Assembly (NCBI GenBank): GCA_945949085.1
Contig: CAMFDJ010000027.1
Location: 1 to 36,566, forward strand
Direction: 5' to 3'
DNA length: 36,566 nt
DNA from: an uncultured Lachnospiraceae bacterium
GTDB lineage: Bacteria > Bacillota > Clostridia > Lachnospirales > Lachnospiraceae
The notes below the pieces were generated by a model that saw nothing but the letters and a program-made list of their open reading frames with translations, had not been told where the DNA came from and made no database searches. The translations under genes were made by a program, and so were the position numbers. This document shows positions 7,123 to 15,163 of this stretch, piece after piece (within the stretch, counting starts at the first letter, position 1; each line of letters starts with the position of its first letter).

Positions 7123-9442
7123 AATAGGTGATTCCATATACACTTTGCAACGTTTCAAAAATATTGCGAACACGAGTGAGGCATATGATCTGAAATACAG
7201 TGACAATTGTGATTTTTCCAAGTTGGGTACCACAACTGTTCAAATGGGATTTATTGACAAGATTGAAAATATCCCTATGACTGTGAGTGAAAATTCGTTC
7301 GGACTGGAAAGCTTTTCTTTTACGCCGGATCAAGAGATCAAACTTACAGAATCTTCTTATTATGATTCCGATGTTTGGTATGGGAGTGTGAAAGGCACCA
7401 TCACCGTTACCAAAAAAGATGGTACCGTTGAAACCTACACAGGCAGTAAAAATAAAGGATTCAAGGATGCGAATGGTAAGTCCATGCCATATTTTGTCTC
7501 ATATCGTTCTGACAGCTGTTATGCGTGGAAAGCAGGGCAGAACAGTTACCCGCTTTATCTCGAAAATCTGGTCTATATGGTTCCGGTCACGATCGTGGGT
7601 GTGACAAATGCTACCTTTGTTCCAAAGGAGCCGGTAGTATTACCGCATAGCGACGAGTATGACTGTGATGTCTGGTACAGGGGGTTAGAGGGGACGATTA
7701 CAATCTACTTGTCCGACGGCACACAGAAATCCTACTCCGGAAGCGTAGCCGGCGGATTTTATAATGAGGATCATACAGAGTGGTGTCCGGTGCGTACAAG
7801 CCATAAAGACAGCGATACATATGGGTGGCATGTTGGCTCTGATAACTACTTCGATTTTCGAATCGAACGCTTCTCCTGCCCGGTTTCGGTTACCATTACA
7901 CATGATCTGGAAAGTGTCAGCGAGAACTCGGCAACCTGTACTACAAATGGTAAGACCGGCTATCGCTATTGTCGTTGTAGTGACTGTGATTACAAAACAG
8001 AATCGACCGTCCTTCCGGCTACCGGGCATACAGACGAGAATGGCGATCACATCTGTGATGTCTGCAACGAAGAATTTGCCTTTAACGTCACACAACCGAT
8101 TGATGTAAGTACCGTGTGCAAACGCTCAGCTACTTTTACAACAGATACCTCTGAGCCAAGTTGCACATACCAGTGGTATCGGGATGACAGTCTGCTTGAA
8201 GGCGAAACAGACAAAACGTTGACACTTGAAAATGTGACATATGATACGCACAATGGAAAAACTTATTCCTGCATGGTTACGAATGCGGAAGGAAAATCGG
8301 TAACAACGTCGCCTGCAACTCTTTCCATCTCTCATGATTTCATATCGGAGACCATAAAGAAGGAGCCAACCTGTACCAGCTATGGCAGCAAAATAATGAT
8401 CTGTGTCTGTGGCTACAAAGATTCATTTTTAGTTAAATATCTGGGGCATACTTATGTCACAAAGGACGCCGTTCCGGCAACCTGTATCAAAGAAGGATAT
8501 TCCGGCAATGAGGTTTGTGATGTTTGCGGAAGAACAAAAAATAAGGGGCATGTGCTTCCCATCACCGGGCACAGTGCGGTATCTGCCTTCAATGGGGTAG
8601 CACCTGCCTGCATGGCAGCCGGTAGGGAGAGCGATGTCATTTGTGAGGTCTGTCAGAAGCTTCTCGAAACAGGAAGAGAGATACCGGCTACGGGACATCG
8701 TTTTGGAAACAACGGTCCAGTATGCCAAATCTGTAATACGGCAAACCCGGATTACAAAGAACCGGTGAAAACGCCGACCACACAGGAAAAGATTGATGAA
8801 CTGGCAAAGAAATACGGAATTTCGGCCAAAACGCTTGCGCTCAATGAAAAAACAATCACAGCTGCCAAGGGCAATTCGGATCTTGCGGGTGCAGAGTTTA
8901 AAAAGTTGAAATTGAGACAAAAGAGTACCACCAAGAACAGCATTTCCATAAAATGGTCAAAGGTAACCGGTGCAGATGGATATATCGTTTTTGCTGGTGC
9001 ATATGGTTCAAAGTTGAAAAAGACAGCGACGCTTACGAGCAAGGTTACCTCTTATACCCATAAGAAGCTGAAAGCAGGCAAGTATTACAAATATGTTGTT
9101 GTTGCTTACAAGGATGTGGATGGTCAGAAAGTAACGCTTTCTGCCTCAAAGACCATTTTTGTGACAACCAAAAACGGAAAATATGACAATCCAAAGGCCT
9201 TGAAGGTTGCCAAAACCAAGCTGTCTGTCAAGAAAGGCAAAAAAATGGCCATTCGTGTTTCACAGACTAAGACTGCGAAAAAGGTGAAAAAACTTGCCGC
9301 TATCCGTTTTGAGTCATCCAATCCAAAGATCGCTACTGTAAGTGCGAAAGGAGTCGTAAAGGGAATCGGGAAAGGTTCCTGCAGGATTTACGTCTATGCA
9401 CAAAACGGCGTGGCAAAAACCATAAAGGTGACGGTGAAGTAG
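7094..9442 (+). CDS. C-terminal part of the frameshifted secreted protein (CxxC repeats, Ig-like, fibronectin-like, Big_2)
   Basis: This frame has no signal peptide, and its first ATG (7094) has no ribosome binding site, so it is not a plausible independent gene. It continues the upstream frame. Two copies of a module with DVWYxxxxGTITxxxxDGT come first (about residues 85-230). CxxC-containing segments follow (CSDC, CDVC), then an Ig-like domain around residues 335-415 (CTYQWYRDD ... TYSCMVTN), more CxxC segments (CDVC, CEVC, CQIC), a fibronectin-like domain around 610-695 (IKWSKVTGADGYIVF) and a terminal Big_2 domain (IATVSAKGVVKGIGKGSC). The last two match the C-terminus of the protein at 3452-6127, so the two genes are paralogues. 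If expressed only through correction of the frame, the product is secreted; otherwise this is a pseudogene remnant. Confidence 0.7.
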   Translation: MVLKKTFSNKIGDSIYTLQRFKNIANTSEAYDLKYSDNCDFSKLGTTTVQMGFIDKIENIPMTVSENSFGLESFSFTPDQEIKLTESSYYDSDVWYGSVKGTITVTKKDGTVETYTGSKNKGFKDANGKSMPYFVSYRSDSCYAWKAGQNSYPLYLENLVYMVPVTIVGVTNATFVPKEPVVLPHSDEYDCDVWYRGLEGTITIYLSDGTQKSYSGSVAGGFYNEDHTEWCPVRTSHKDSDTYGWHVGSDNYFDFRIERFSCPVSVTITHDLESVSENSATCTTNGKTGYRYCRCSDCDYKTESTVLPATGHTDENGDHICDVCNEEFAFNVTQPIDVSTVCKRSATFTTDTSEPSCTYQWYRDDSLLEGETDKTLTLENVTYDTHNGKTYSCMVTNAEGKSVTTSPATLSISHDFISETIKKEPTCTSYGSKIMICVCGYKDSFLVKYLGHTYVTKDAVPATCIKEGYSGNEVCDVCGRTKNKGHVLPITGHSAVSAFNGVAPACMAAGRESDVICEVCQKLLETGREIPATGHRFGNNGPVCQICNTANPDYKEPVKTPTTQEKIDELAKKYGISAKTLALNEKTITAAKGNSDLAGAEFKKLKLRQKSTTKNSISIKWSKVTGADGYIVFAGAYGSKLKKTATLTSKVTSYTHKKLKAGKYYKYVVVAYKDVDGQKVTLSASKTIFVTTKNGKYDNPKALKVAKTKLSVKKGKKMAIRVSQTKTAKKVKKLAAIRFESSNPKIATVSAKGVVKGIGKGSCRIYVYAQNGVAKTIKVTVK
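7103..7109 (+). other. A7 tract at the frame break
   Basis: Seven A residues lie between C7102 and C7110. The zero frame reads CAA AAA AAC ATT TTC CAA TAA and stops at 7122. With six A the frame reads through TQKTFSNKIGDS into the downstream frame to 9442. Homopolymers of this kind are hot spots for replication slippage and for sequencing error. Confidence 0.75.
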
Positions 9443-9450
9443 AAATCCCG

Positions 9451-9500
9451 GATGGACCTAGGGGACGGAGTCAGGGGTTCAAAATCCTGCGAAAACAGAT
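9451..9500 (+). repeat. hairpin repeat copy D, first of a tandem pair
   Basis: This 50-bp unit starts 8 bp after the stop of the split secreted protein gene. GGACC (9454-9458) faces GGTTC (9476-9480), giving one G-U pair. It is identical to the next unit except for one base. Confidence 0.8.
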
Positions 9501-9550
9501 GATGGACCTAGGGGACGGAGTCAGGGGTCCAAAATCCTGCGAAAACAGAT
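9501..9550 (+). repeat. hairpin repeat copy E, second of a tandem pair
   Basis: Exact head-to-tail duplication of the preceding 50 bp with a single C for T change, which turns GGTTC into GGTCC and restores full pairing with GGACC. Confidence 0.8.
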
Positions 9551-9552
9551 AA

Positions 9553-9591
9553 GGGCTGTCGCTTTCATGAGAAAGCGACAGCCCATCTTTT
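9553..9591 (+). terminator. strong hairpin terminator closing the surface-protein block
   Basis: A 14-bp perfect stem, GGGCTGTCGCTTTC (9553-9566) with GAAAGCGACAGCCC (9571-9584), has an ATGA loop and is followed by ATCTTTT. It also lies just beyond the 3' end of the opposite-strand rubredoxin gene and may block read-through from that side. Confidence 0.8.
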
Positions 9592-9619
9592 CGTTCTTAT
9601 GCAGTTAACAGTCCGGTTA

Positions 9620-9793
9620 TTATACGTGGTTCGGATCAAGTTTCATAAACATATCCTTTGACACGCCGCAAAGCGGGCATACCCAATCATCCGGAAGATC
9701 CTCGAAAGGTGTGCCGGGAGCAATTCCGTGTTCGGGATCTCCTTTCGCGGGATCATACTCGTAACCGCAAGGGTTGCAGAAATACTTATCCAT
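9620..9793 (-). CDS. rubredoxin
   Basis: This 57-residue protein is a complete rubredoxin, a one-iron electron carrier. The iron ligands are in CNPCGY (Cys6, Cys9) and CPLCGV (Cys39, Cys42), with the usual YDP, the Gly-Asp-Pro turn and the DDWVCP block between them. It starts at ATG 9793 with AGGAGG 8 nt upstream. In anaerobes rubredoxin passes electrons to rubrerythrins and related peroxide- and oxygen-reducing enzymes, which fits its place directly downstream of a reverse rubrerythrin and perR on the same strand. A nested inverted repeat of about 130 bp separates it from the rubrerythrin gene. Confidence 0.93.
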   Translation of the reverse strand: MDKYFCNPCGYEYDPAKGDPEHGIAPGTPFEDLPDDWVCPLCGVSKDMFMKLDPNHV

Positions 9794-9843
9794 TGTTGCT
9801 TCCTCCTTTGTATTTTGTGTTTTCTTTTGTATGTAAGAACTTC

Positions 9844-9974
9844 ACAAGCCGAGCCATTCATAGCCCTACGGGCTATTTCATGGACGGCTGGCGCCCAATA
9901 AGGATAAAATAGAAAATAGCTGGAAGTGCATAAATGCCTTCCTGCTATTTCTATTTTATCCTTACTCGGCTTGT
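9844..9974. repeat. nested inverted-repeat element between rubredoxin and rubrerythrin genes
   Basis: Outer arms ACAAGCCGAG (9844-9853) and CTCGGCTTGT (9965-9974) are perfect inverted copies. Inside, a 21-nt arm (9900-9920) pairs with a 20-nt arm (9944-9963) with one bulged A, followed by GGAAG/CTTCC. The long U-rich hairpin lies just past the rubrerythrin stop and may end or trim that transcript. The bounded shape also resembles a small non-autonomous mobile element. Confidence 0.6.
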
Positions 9975-9977
9975 AGC

Positions 9978-10562
9978 TTAACCAAAGTATCTCTTTAGCA
10001 TTCCTTCCAAAGCTTTACCGTGTCTAGCCTCGTCTCTTGCCATCTCATGAACGGTATCATGAATTGCGTCGAGGTTGTTCTTCTTAGCACATTTTGCAAG
10101 CTCGAACTTGCCGTTTGTTGCGCCGTATTCGCACTCTACTCTCCAAGCCAGATTGTCTTTTGTAGTAGCCTTCATGTTTGGCTCTAAATCTTCGCCGAGC
10201 AGTTCTGCAAACTTAGCAGCATGCTCTGCTTCTTCGTAAGCAGCTTTCTCCCAGTAAAGACCGATTTCAGGATATCCCTCGCGGTGTGCAATACGAGCCA
10301 TGCAAAGGTACATACCAACCTCTGAACACTCACCGTTGAAGTTAGCCATCAGCTGCTCGAAGATATATTTCTTATCTTCAGGAGTGATGTCATCGTTGTT
10401 CTTTACTGTCTTAGCATAAATGCCGTATTCATGCTCAGCTGCGAGCTTGATATCGCCCTCAACAGCCTTGAACTTATCTGCGCCCACATGGCAAACAGGA
10501 CATTCTGCCGGAGCTGCATCTCCTTCATACACATAACCACATACCTGACATACAAATTTCAT
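9978..10562 (-). CDS. rbr: reverse rubrerythrin (N-terminal rubredoxin domain, C-terminal diiron domain)
   Basis: This 194-residue enzyme reduces hydrogen peroxide, and in related clostridia also oxygen, to water with electrons from NADH through rubredoxin-type carriers. The rubredoxin-like domain comes first (Cys5, Cys8 and Cys21, Cys24 in CQVCGY and CPVCHV), followed by a ferritin-like four-helix domain with the diiron motifs (EEAEHA and DEARHG). This domain order is reversed from classical rubrerythrin. I place the start at 10562 (MKFVCQVCG) because AAGGAGAT lies 8 nt upstream; an in-frame start 8 codons earlier lacks a better site. It lies 69 bp downstream of perR, with a PerR-box-like sequence between them. 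Confidence 0.93.
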   Translation of the reverse strand: MKFVCQVCGYVYEGDAAPAECPVCHVGADKFKAVEGDIKLAAEHEYGIYAKTVKNNDDITPEDKKYIFEQLMANFNGECSEVGMYLCMARIAHREGYPEIGLYWEKAAYEEAEHAAKFAELLGEDLEPNMKATTKDNLAWRVECEYGATNGKFELAKCAKKNNLDAIHDTVHEMARDEARHGKALEGMLKRYFG

Positions 10563-10590
10563 AGTTTTGATCTCCTTTTCTTTCAAAAAA

Positions 10591-10605
10591 TTTTTATTAT
10601 GATAA
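10591..10605 (-). promoter_or_regulatory. candidate PerR box upstream of the rubrerythrin gene
   Basis: Read on the minus strand, TTATCATAATAAAAA matches 11 of 14 fixed positions of the PerR consensus TTATAATnATTATAA. It lies 29 bp before the rubrerythrin start, in the perR-rbr intergenic gap. The surrounding sequence is AT-rich, which lowers the weight of the match. Confidence 0.5.
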
Positions 10606-10631
10606 GAAGCAATTGCTCCTTATATACAATA

Positions 10632-11027
10632 TTAATGTGCCCGCTTTTCACAGCAATTACCGCATAAACCGTAAAAATAAGTGATATGACCTGCAATCTG
10701 ACCATCAAATCCCACTGCTTCAAAATGTCCCATAAAGTCAACATTCTCCGTCTCCAGGTCAATGACACTGTTACAGCTTTGACACACAAAATGATAATGT
10801 GGGGAAATATCTGCATCAAAGTGATCGACACCGTCGCTAAAGTGCAGACGCTGAATCTCTCCGATATCAGATAAGAGTGTCAGATTCCGATATACGGTTC
10901 CGAGGCTGATATTCGGGAATTCCTGCCTGATATTGGAATAGACCATATCAGCGGTAGGATGATCCTTACGCGTCATCAGGAAATTTTTGATTGCTTCCCG
11001 CTGACGACTGTATTTCATTGCAGCCAT
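10632..11027 (-). CDS. perR: peroxide-responsive repressor PerR (Fur family)
   Basis: This 131-residue protein is a DNA-binding repressor that loses its grip when peroxide oxidises its iron-binding histidines. The N-terminal winged helix contains TVYRNL. All five regulatory metal ligands known from Bacillus PerR have counterparts: His23, Asp71, His77, His79 and Asp90. The Asp (not Glu) at position 71 favours PerR over Fur. A structural zinc site is formed by Cys82-x2-Cys85 and Cys122-x2-Cys125. The start at 11027 has AGGAGG upstream; an in-frame Met three codons later is an alternative. It is followed on the same strand by its expected targets, rubrerythrin and rubredoxin. Confidence 0.9.
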   Translation of the reverse strand: MAAMKYSRQREAIKNFLMTRKDHPTADMVYSNIRQEFPNISLGTVYRNLTLLSDIGEIQRLHFSDGVDHFDADISPHYHFVCQSCNSVIDLETENVDFMGHFEAVGFDGQIAGHITYFYGLCGNCCEKRAH

Positions 11028-11047
11028 TTTTTCCTCCTTATCAAAAT

Positions 11048-11060
11048 AGTAATCATTACT
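11048..11060. promoter_or_regulatory. candidate PerR box at the perR start site
   Basis: AGTAATcATTACT is a perfect 6-1-6 palindrome with the half-site geometry of Fur/PerR boxes. It covers the predicted transcription start of perR, so autorepression is likely. Confidence 0.65.
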
Positions 11061-11066
11061 GATTTA

Positions 11067-11094
11067 ATTTTAGCAAACTGCATGAAAAAGTCAA
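11067..11094 (-). promoter_or_regulatory. perR promoter
   Basis: On the minus strand a -35 TTGACT (11089-11094) and a -10 TAAAAT (11067-11072) are separated by 16 bp. The predicted start falls on the palindrome at 11048-11060. Confidence 0.7.
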
Positions 11095-11157
11095 GAGACA
11101 AAATCAAAATAATAGTCTAAAAATTTCATAAAAAACATTATTTTCCTGAAAACTGCA

Positions 11158-11186
11158 TGGACGTGTATTTGAAACGGGGATATACT
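11158..11186 (+). promoter_or_regulatory. probable promoter of the two-component system
   Basis: TGGACG (11158-11163) and TATACT (11181-11186) are 17 bp apart, each matching four or more consensus positions. The element ends about 45 bp before the kinase start. Confidence 0.4.
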
Positions 11187-11231
11187 CATTATGATAGCAA
11201 AAAGCAGACAAAAGAAGGTGGCGGGCATTTT

Positions 11232-12410
11232 ATGAGTGAAAAAAACAGCAGCCGTTCCTACGGTAAAAAGAGAGGTGGACCATGCATTGTACTTTCCCTG
11301 CGTACCAAGCTGATCATTGCATGCGTGGCGATGATTACGGTTCCGATTCTGCTTACAGGTCTTTCCTTTACCGGTATACGATTTTATATGATGCATACGG
11401 TGGGATCGCCTACGGAGGCGATTCTTGTGCAACAGAAGATCAGCCAGACCTTTTTCTTTGATATGTTTATCTCTATTGTCCTGATTTTGTGTCTGTCGGT
11501 TATGGTGCTCAAAATCTTGTTGCAGAAATGGTTTGTGGTACCGCTCGACCAGATGAATGAAGCAATGCGGAATATCGCGGCCGGCAATTTCGATTATCAG
11601 ATGGACGTTGCATACACAGGAGAAATGGGAACGCTGTTTGACAATTATGAACAGATGAGGATGAAGCTGAAGGAGTCGACGGAGGAAAGCATTGAGAGTG
11701 AGAGGAAGAATCAGGAGATGATCAGCAATATCACGCATGATCTGAAGACGCCGATCACTTCCATCCAGGGGTACGTGGAAGGCATTATGGATGGTGTGGC
11801 AGACACGCCGGAGAAGATGGACAAATATATCCGCACCATATACAACAAGGCAAATGAGCTGAACCGTCTGATCAATGAACTGGGTATTTATGCCAAACTC
11901 GACAGCAATAGGATTCCGTATCATTTCCTGCGGATGAATGTACATGACTTTTTTCAGGACTGTGTGGAGGAGGTCGGTCTTGATCTGGAATCTAAGAACA
12001 TCAAGCTGGATTTTTCCAATCTGGTGGATGCGGACACACAGATCATTGCCGATCCGGAGCAGCTGCGTCGCGTGATCAGTAATATCATCGGAAACAGCGT
12101 CAAATATCTGGAACGTGACGATGGGCAGATCGATATCCGTATTCTGGATGAAATCGATTCCATTCGTGTGGAGATTGAGGATAACGGAAAAGGAATCAAC
12201 CAGAAGGATCTTGGTAAGATTTTCGAGCGTTTTTACAGGACGGATTCCTCCCGCAATTCGGGAACGGGAGGCAGCGGCATCGGTCTTTCCATTGTAAAAA
12301 AGATCATCGAAGATCACGGCGGATACATCTGGGCGACCAGCAAGGAAGGGGAAGGCACCTGCATGCATTTTGTCATCAGGAAGATACTGTCTGCAAGCGG
12401 CAGCGAATAA
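11232..12410 (+). CDS. sensor histidine kinase
   Basis: This 392-residue membrane sensor kinase phosphorylates the response regulator encoded next. It has two membrane segments (about residues 24-50 and 72-98) enclosing only about 20 extracellular residues, then a HAMP linker and the dimerisation/phosphoacceptor domain with His169 in ITHDLKTPITS. The C-terminal ATPase domain has an N box (NIIGNSVKY), G1 (DNGKGI), F box (FERFYR) and G2 (GGSGIGLSI). With so small an external loop it probably senses within or near the membrane or through a partner. I choose ATG 11232, which has AAGGTGG upstream, over an in-frame start at 11157 that overlaps promoter-like sequence. Confidence 0.9.
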   Translation: MSEKNSSRSYGKKRGGPCIVLSLRTKLIIACVAMITVPILLTGLSFTGIRFYMMHTVGSPTEAILVQQKISQTFFFDMFISIVLILCLSVMVLKILLQKWFVVPLDQMNEAMRNIAAGNFDYQMDVAYTGEMGTLFDNYEQMRMKLKESTEESIESERKNQEMISNITHDLKTPITSIQGYVEGIMDGVADTPEKMDKYIRTIYNKANELNRLINELGIYAKLDSNRIPYHFLRMNVHDFFQDCVEEVGLDLESKNIKLDFSNLVDADTQIIADPEQLRRVISNIIGNSVKYLERDDGQIDIRILDEIDSIRVEIEDNGKGINQKDLGKIFERFYRTDSSRNSGTGGSGIGLSIVKKIIEDHGGYIWATSKEGEGTCMHFVIRKILSASGSE

Positions 12411-12495
12411 AACAATCGTTGCCGGGAGCATTCGAAAACCGACCGGAGTCAGAATGAAAAAATTGGTATATAGAAACAGATGAGGTGAAAACAGT

Positions 12496-13185
12496 ATGAC
12501 AAAGATATTGATTATTGAAGACGAAGAAGCAATTGCAGAACTGGAAAAGGATTATCTGGAGATCAGTGATTTTCAGGTCACGATTGAAAGGGATGGGAAA
12601 CAGGGACTTAAGACGGCGCTTTCCGAGGATTTTGCGCTGATCATTCTGGATCTGATGCTGCCCGGAATGGATGGCTATGAGATCTGTAAGGAGATCAGGA
12701 ATCAGAAGAACATCCCTATCATCATGGTATCGGCCAAAAAGGATGACATTGACAAGATCCGGGGACTGGGTCTTGGGGCGGATGACTATATGACAAAGCC
12801 GTTTAGTCCAAGTGAGCTGGTAGCGCGTGTCAAGGCACATCTTTCCAGATATGAAAGGCTGATTGGTTCTACGCAAAAGCAAAATGATATTGTGGAGATC
12901 CGCGGCATCAAGATTGACAAGACAGCCCGCAGAGTGTATGTCAACGGCGAGGAAAAAATATTTACGACAAAGGAATTTGATCTTTTGACGTTCCTTGCAG
13001 AGAATCCCAATCATGTCTTTAAAAAGGAAGAACTTTTCCGCGAGATCTGGGATATGGATTCGATCGGAGATATCGCAACGGTGACAGTACACATCAAGAA
13101 GATCAGGGAAAAGATTGAAGTAGATACCTCGAAACCGCAATACATTGAAACAATATGGGGTGTCGGCTACCGGTTCAGAGTATAA
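12496..13185 (+). CDS. OmpR/PhoB-family response regulator
   Basis: This 229-residue regulator has an N-terminal receiver domain, with acidic pocket Glu8-Asp9, phosphoacceptor Asp52 in ILDLMLPGMDG and a TKPFS lysine near residue 102. A C-terminal winged-helix DNA-binding domain (about 132-229) has the usual TVHIKKIREK recognition helix and GVGYRF end. It is the cognate partner of the kinase 85 bp upstream and has its own GAGGTG ribosome binding site. The kinase-first gene order is less common than regulator-first. The target genes are not evident from the window. Confidence 0.93.
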   Translation: MTKILIIEDEEAIAELEKDYLEISDFQVTIERDGKQGLKTALSEDFALIILDLMLPGMDGYEICKEIRNQKNIPIIMVSAKKDDIDKIRGLGLGADDYMTKPFSPSELVARVKAHLSRYERLIGSTQKQNDIVEIRGIKIDKTARRVYVNGEEKIFTTKEFDLLTFLAENPNHVFKKEELFREIWDMDSIGDIATVTVHIKKIREKIEVDTSKPQYIETIWGVGYRFRV

Positions 13186-13282
13186 TACGCTTTTTGCGGG
13201 ATTTTCGGTTTGCATGCGCGAGGAAGATAACGCTGAGAAAGCAGTAAGGAAGCAGTAAGCAGTAAGGCTACGGGAAACAAAA

Positions 13283-14062
13283 ATGAGGACACGTATTATA
13301 TATGAAGATGATGTGCTGCTTGTGATTGACAAACCGGCAGGGTTGGCAACGCAGTCGGCGCGTGTGACGCAGCAGGATGTATACAGTGAGCTTACAAATT
13401 ATCTGCATGGCGGATATGTAGGACTTGTGCACAGGCTCGATCAGCCGGTGGAGGGTCTGCTTGTCGTGGCCAGGACAAAGCAGGCTGCCGCATCCCTTGC
13501 TGCGCAGCTTGGGAGCGGGAAGCTGACAAAGGAATATCTGGCGGTCGTGCACCCTTTGGCGCCGGGCAGTGCTCTCGCAGAAGGAGCCGGAAAGCGGCCA
13601 CAGGAGAGGCAAAGCATAGGCACGGTCATCACGCTGACAGATTATATGCGAAAGAACAATCAGACCGGACGGATGGAAATTCTTGACGTCACGGGCAAAT
13701 CGCTTCCGGCAGGCACGCAAAAGGCCATCTTATCTTATCGTATCGTGGAGGAGAAATCTCCTCTGGCACTTGTGTGCGTATCCCTGCAGACCGGGCGATT
13801 CCACCAGATACGCGCGCAGATGGCACATGCCGGCATGCCGCTTCTCGGTGATCAGAAATATGCGCCCGAGGAGACAAAGCAGCTTTGTGCGCAGCATCAG
13901 GTAAAGTACGTGGCGCTCTGTGCCAATCGTCTCAGCCTGATACATCCTGTGACGAAGCAGACCATGCATTTTGAAAAGAAACCGGATGGCGCGATTTTTC
14001 ATACCTTTTCCTGTCTGCAGGAAGAAAATGCCACTTTTATTTCTGATAAAATGCGTCCGTAA
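13283..14062 (+). CDS. RluA-family RNA pseudouridine synthase
   Basis: This 259-residue enzyme isomerises uridine to pseudouridine in rRNA or tRNA. The catalytic motif is VHRLDQPVEGLLV with Asp53 as the nucleophile. The later RFHQIRAQMAHAGMPLLGD block is the family's conserved RNA-binding and active-site segment. There is no N-terminal S4 domain, so this is a short catalytic-only member. The PVEG in place of TSG after the catalytic Asp marks a subgroup common in Clostridia; the exact target base cannot be assigned. It probably forms its own unit: the upstream gap is 97 bp and the ribosome binding site is weak. Confidence 0.88.
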   Translation: MRTRIIYEDDVLLVIDKPAGLATQSARVTQQDVYSELTNYLHGGYVGLVHRLDQPVEGLLVVARTKQAAASLAAQLGSGKLTKEYLAVVHPLAPGSALAEGAGKRPQERQSIGTVITLTDYMRKNNQTGRMEILDVTGKSLPAGTQKAILSYRIVEEKSPLALVCVSLQTGRFHQIRAQMAHAGMPLLGDQKYAPEETKQLCAQHQVKYVALCANRLSLIHPVTKQTMHFEKKPDGAIFHTFSCLQEENATFISDKMRP

Positions 14063-14126
14063 TGATAAATAGAAAGAAGAAAAAGTACCCATACTATGAG
14101 AGAAAACAGATAGGATGGGTATTTTT

Positions 14127-15152
14127 ATGCGCAAAATATGGGAAAAATATGAAAAAGAATTACGTTTCACAGGCATTGCCGTGCTGATTTTTCTGGGTTT
14201 TCGCTATCTTTTTGTGTATATCAGTCCGTTTCTGATCGCCTATCTGATCTGTCAGGGTATCTCGCCGGGAGCGGATTTTCTGCATCGCAGGTTCCGTATT
14301 CCCGTGACTGTCGGTGGCATTCTGATTTTGCTTATCATCATCGGTCTGCTTGGGACATTTCTGTATTATGGCGTTTCTTCCGCCTGCAGTCATCTGGTTG
14401 CATTTTCGCAGGATGCGGGCAAATGTCTGCCTGCCATAGAAAGGGATTTTTGTGACAGACTGTGCGCGCTTGAGCAAAAGCTTCATATGGAGAATGGAGT
14501 GCTTTTGCAAATGACTGTGACAGGGTGGAGTAAAGTGAAATGCGGTATATCGGAAAAATGGGGTAGCGGTATTTTGCCGGGCGCGGTTACCTGTGTGCGG
14601 TTTCTGGGAGGCGTGTTTGCCTATTTGCTGGTCATTTTTGTGGCTGTCATCCTGCTTCTTAAGGACTGGAAACATATGCAAAGCGCCTTTCATCAGAAAC
14701 TCCAAAGGATTGGCGGGGATCTGCTTTCCTTCCTGGGAATTTATCTGTGGGCGGAAATCAGGATCATGACTGCGGTGGGACTTACATGTCTTACGGGACT
14801 TCTGGTTGCCGGTGTCGAAAAAGCTCCTTTTCTGGCAGTGCTGACTGCATTTCTGGATGTCCTGCCGTTTATCGGGACGGGAATTGTTCTGGTACCGGCA
14901 CTGTTTTGGCAGTTTTTTATAAAAAACTATCGTGGGGCAGTGATTATCGGTGTTACCTACTTGTGCTGCATTCTGGCGAGGGAGCTTCTGGAGCCAAAGC
15001 TGATCAGCAGGAAAGCCGGTCTTTCTCCTCTGCTTACGCTGGCAGGGCTGTATATGGGAATTTATGCATTCGGACTGGCCGGTATTTTTTTGGGACCGGT
15101 GTATGTGCTTGTCGTAACCATGTTATACAGGCAAATGTTTTGTAATTCTTAA
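14127..15152 (+). CDS. AI-2E family membrane protein, YtvI-like
   Basis: This 341-residue integral membrane protein has about seven or eight hydrophobic segments and the conserved C-terminal region of the AI-2E/YtvI (PerM) family (TAFLDVLPFIGTGIVLVP ... ELLEPKLISRKAGLSPLL). In spore formers YtvI-type members are found in the sporulation gene set. Other members have been described as putative transporters, and a general function is not settled. I choose ATG 14127, with TAGGATGGG 7 nt upstream; the ATG at 14115 has no room for a ribosome binding site. It lies 64 bp behind the pseudouridine synthase. Confidence 0.85.
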   Translation: MRKIWEKYEKELRFTGIAVLIFLGFRYLFVYISPFLIAYLICQGISPGADFLHRRFRIPVTVGGILILLIIIGLLGTFLYYGVSSACSHLVAFSQDAGKCLPAIERDFCDRLCALEQKLHMENGVLLQMTVTGWSKVKCGISEKWGSGILPGAVTCVRFLGGVFAYLLVIFVAVILLLKDWKHMQSAFHQKLQRIGGDLLSFLGIYLWAEIRIMTAVGLTCLTGLLVAGVEKAPFLAVLTAFLDVLPFIGTGIVLVPALFWQFFIKNYRGAVIIGVTYLCCILARELLEPKLISRKAGLSPLLTLAGLYMGIYAFGLAGIFLGPVYVLVVTMLYRQMFCNS

Positions 15153-15163
15153 GAATACAATTG

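Noticed and set aside
9658..9912. Plus-strand open frame opposite the rubredoxin gene.
   Set aside because: The minus strand encodes a textbook rubredoxin with a strong ribosome binding site, and the plus-strand product has no recognisable features.
11091..12431. Long open frame on the minus strand (446 codons) opposite the histidine kinase gene.
   Set aside because: It has no recognisable domain or ribosome binding site, and the plus strand carries an unmistakable kinase. It is a shadow of codon bias.
12376..13332. Minus-strand open frame (318 codons) opposite the response regulator.
   Set aside because: It is a low-complexity product rich in Cys, Phe and Ile with no family resemblance, opposite a clear response regulator.
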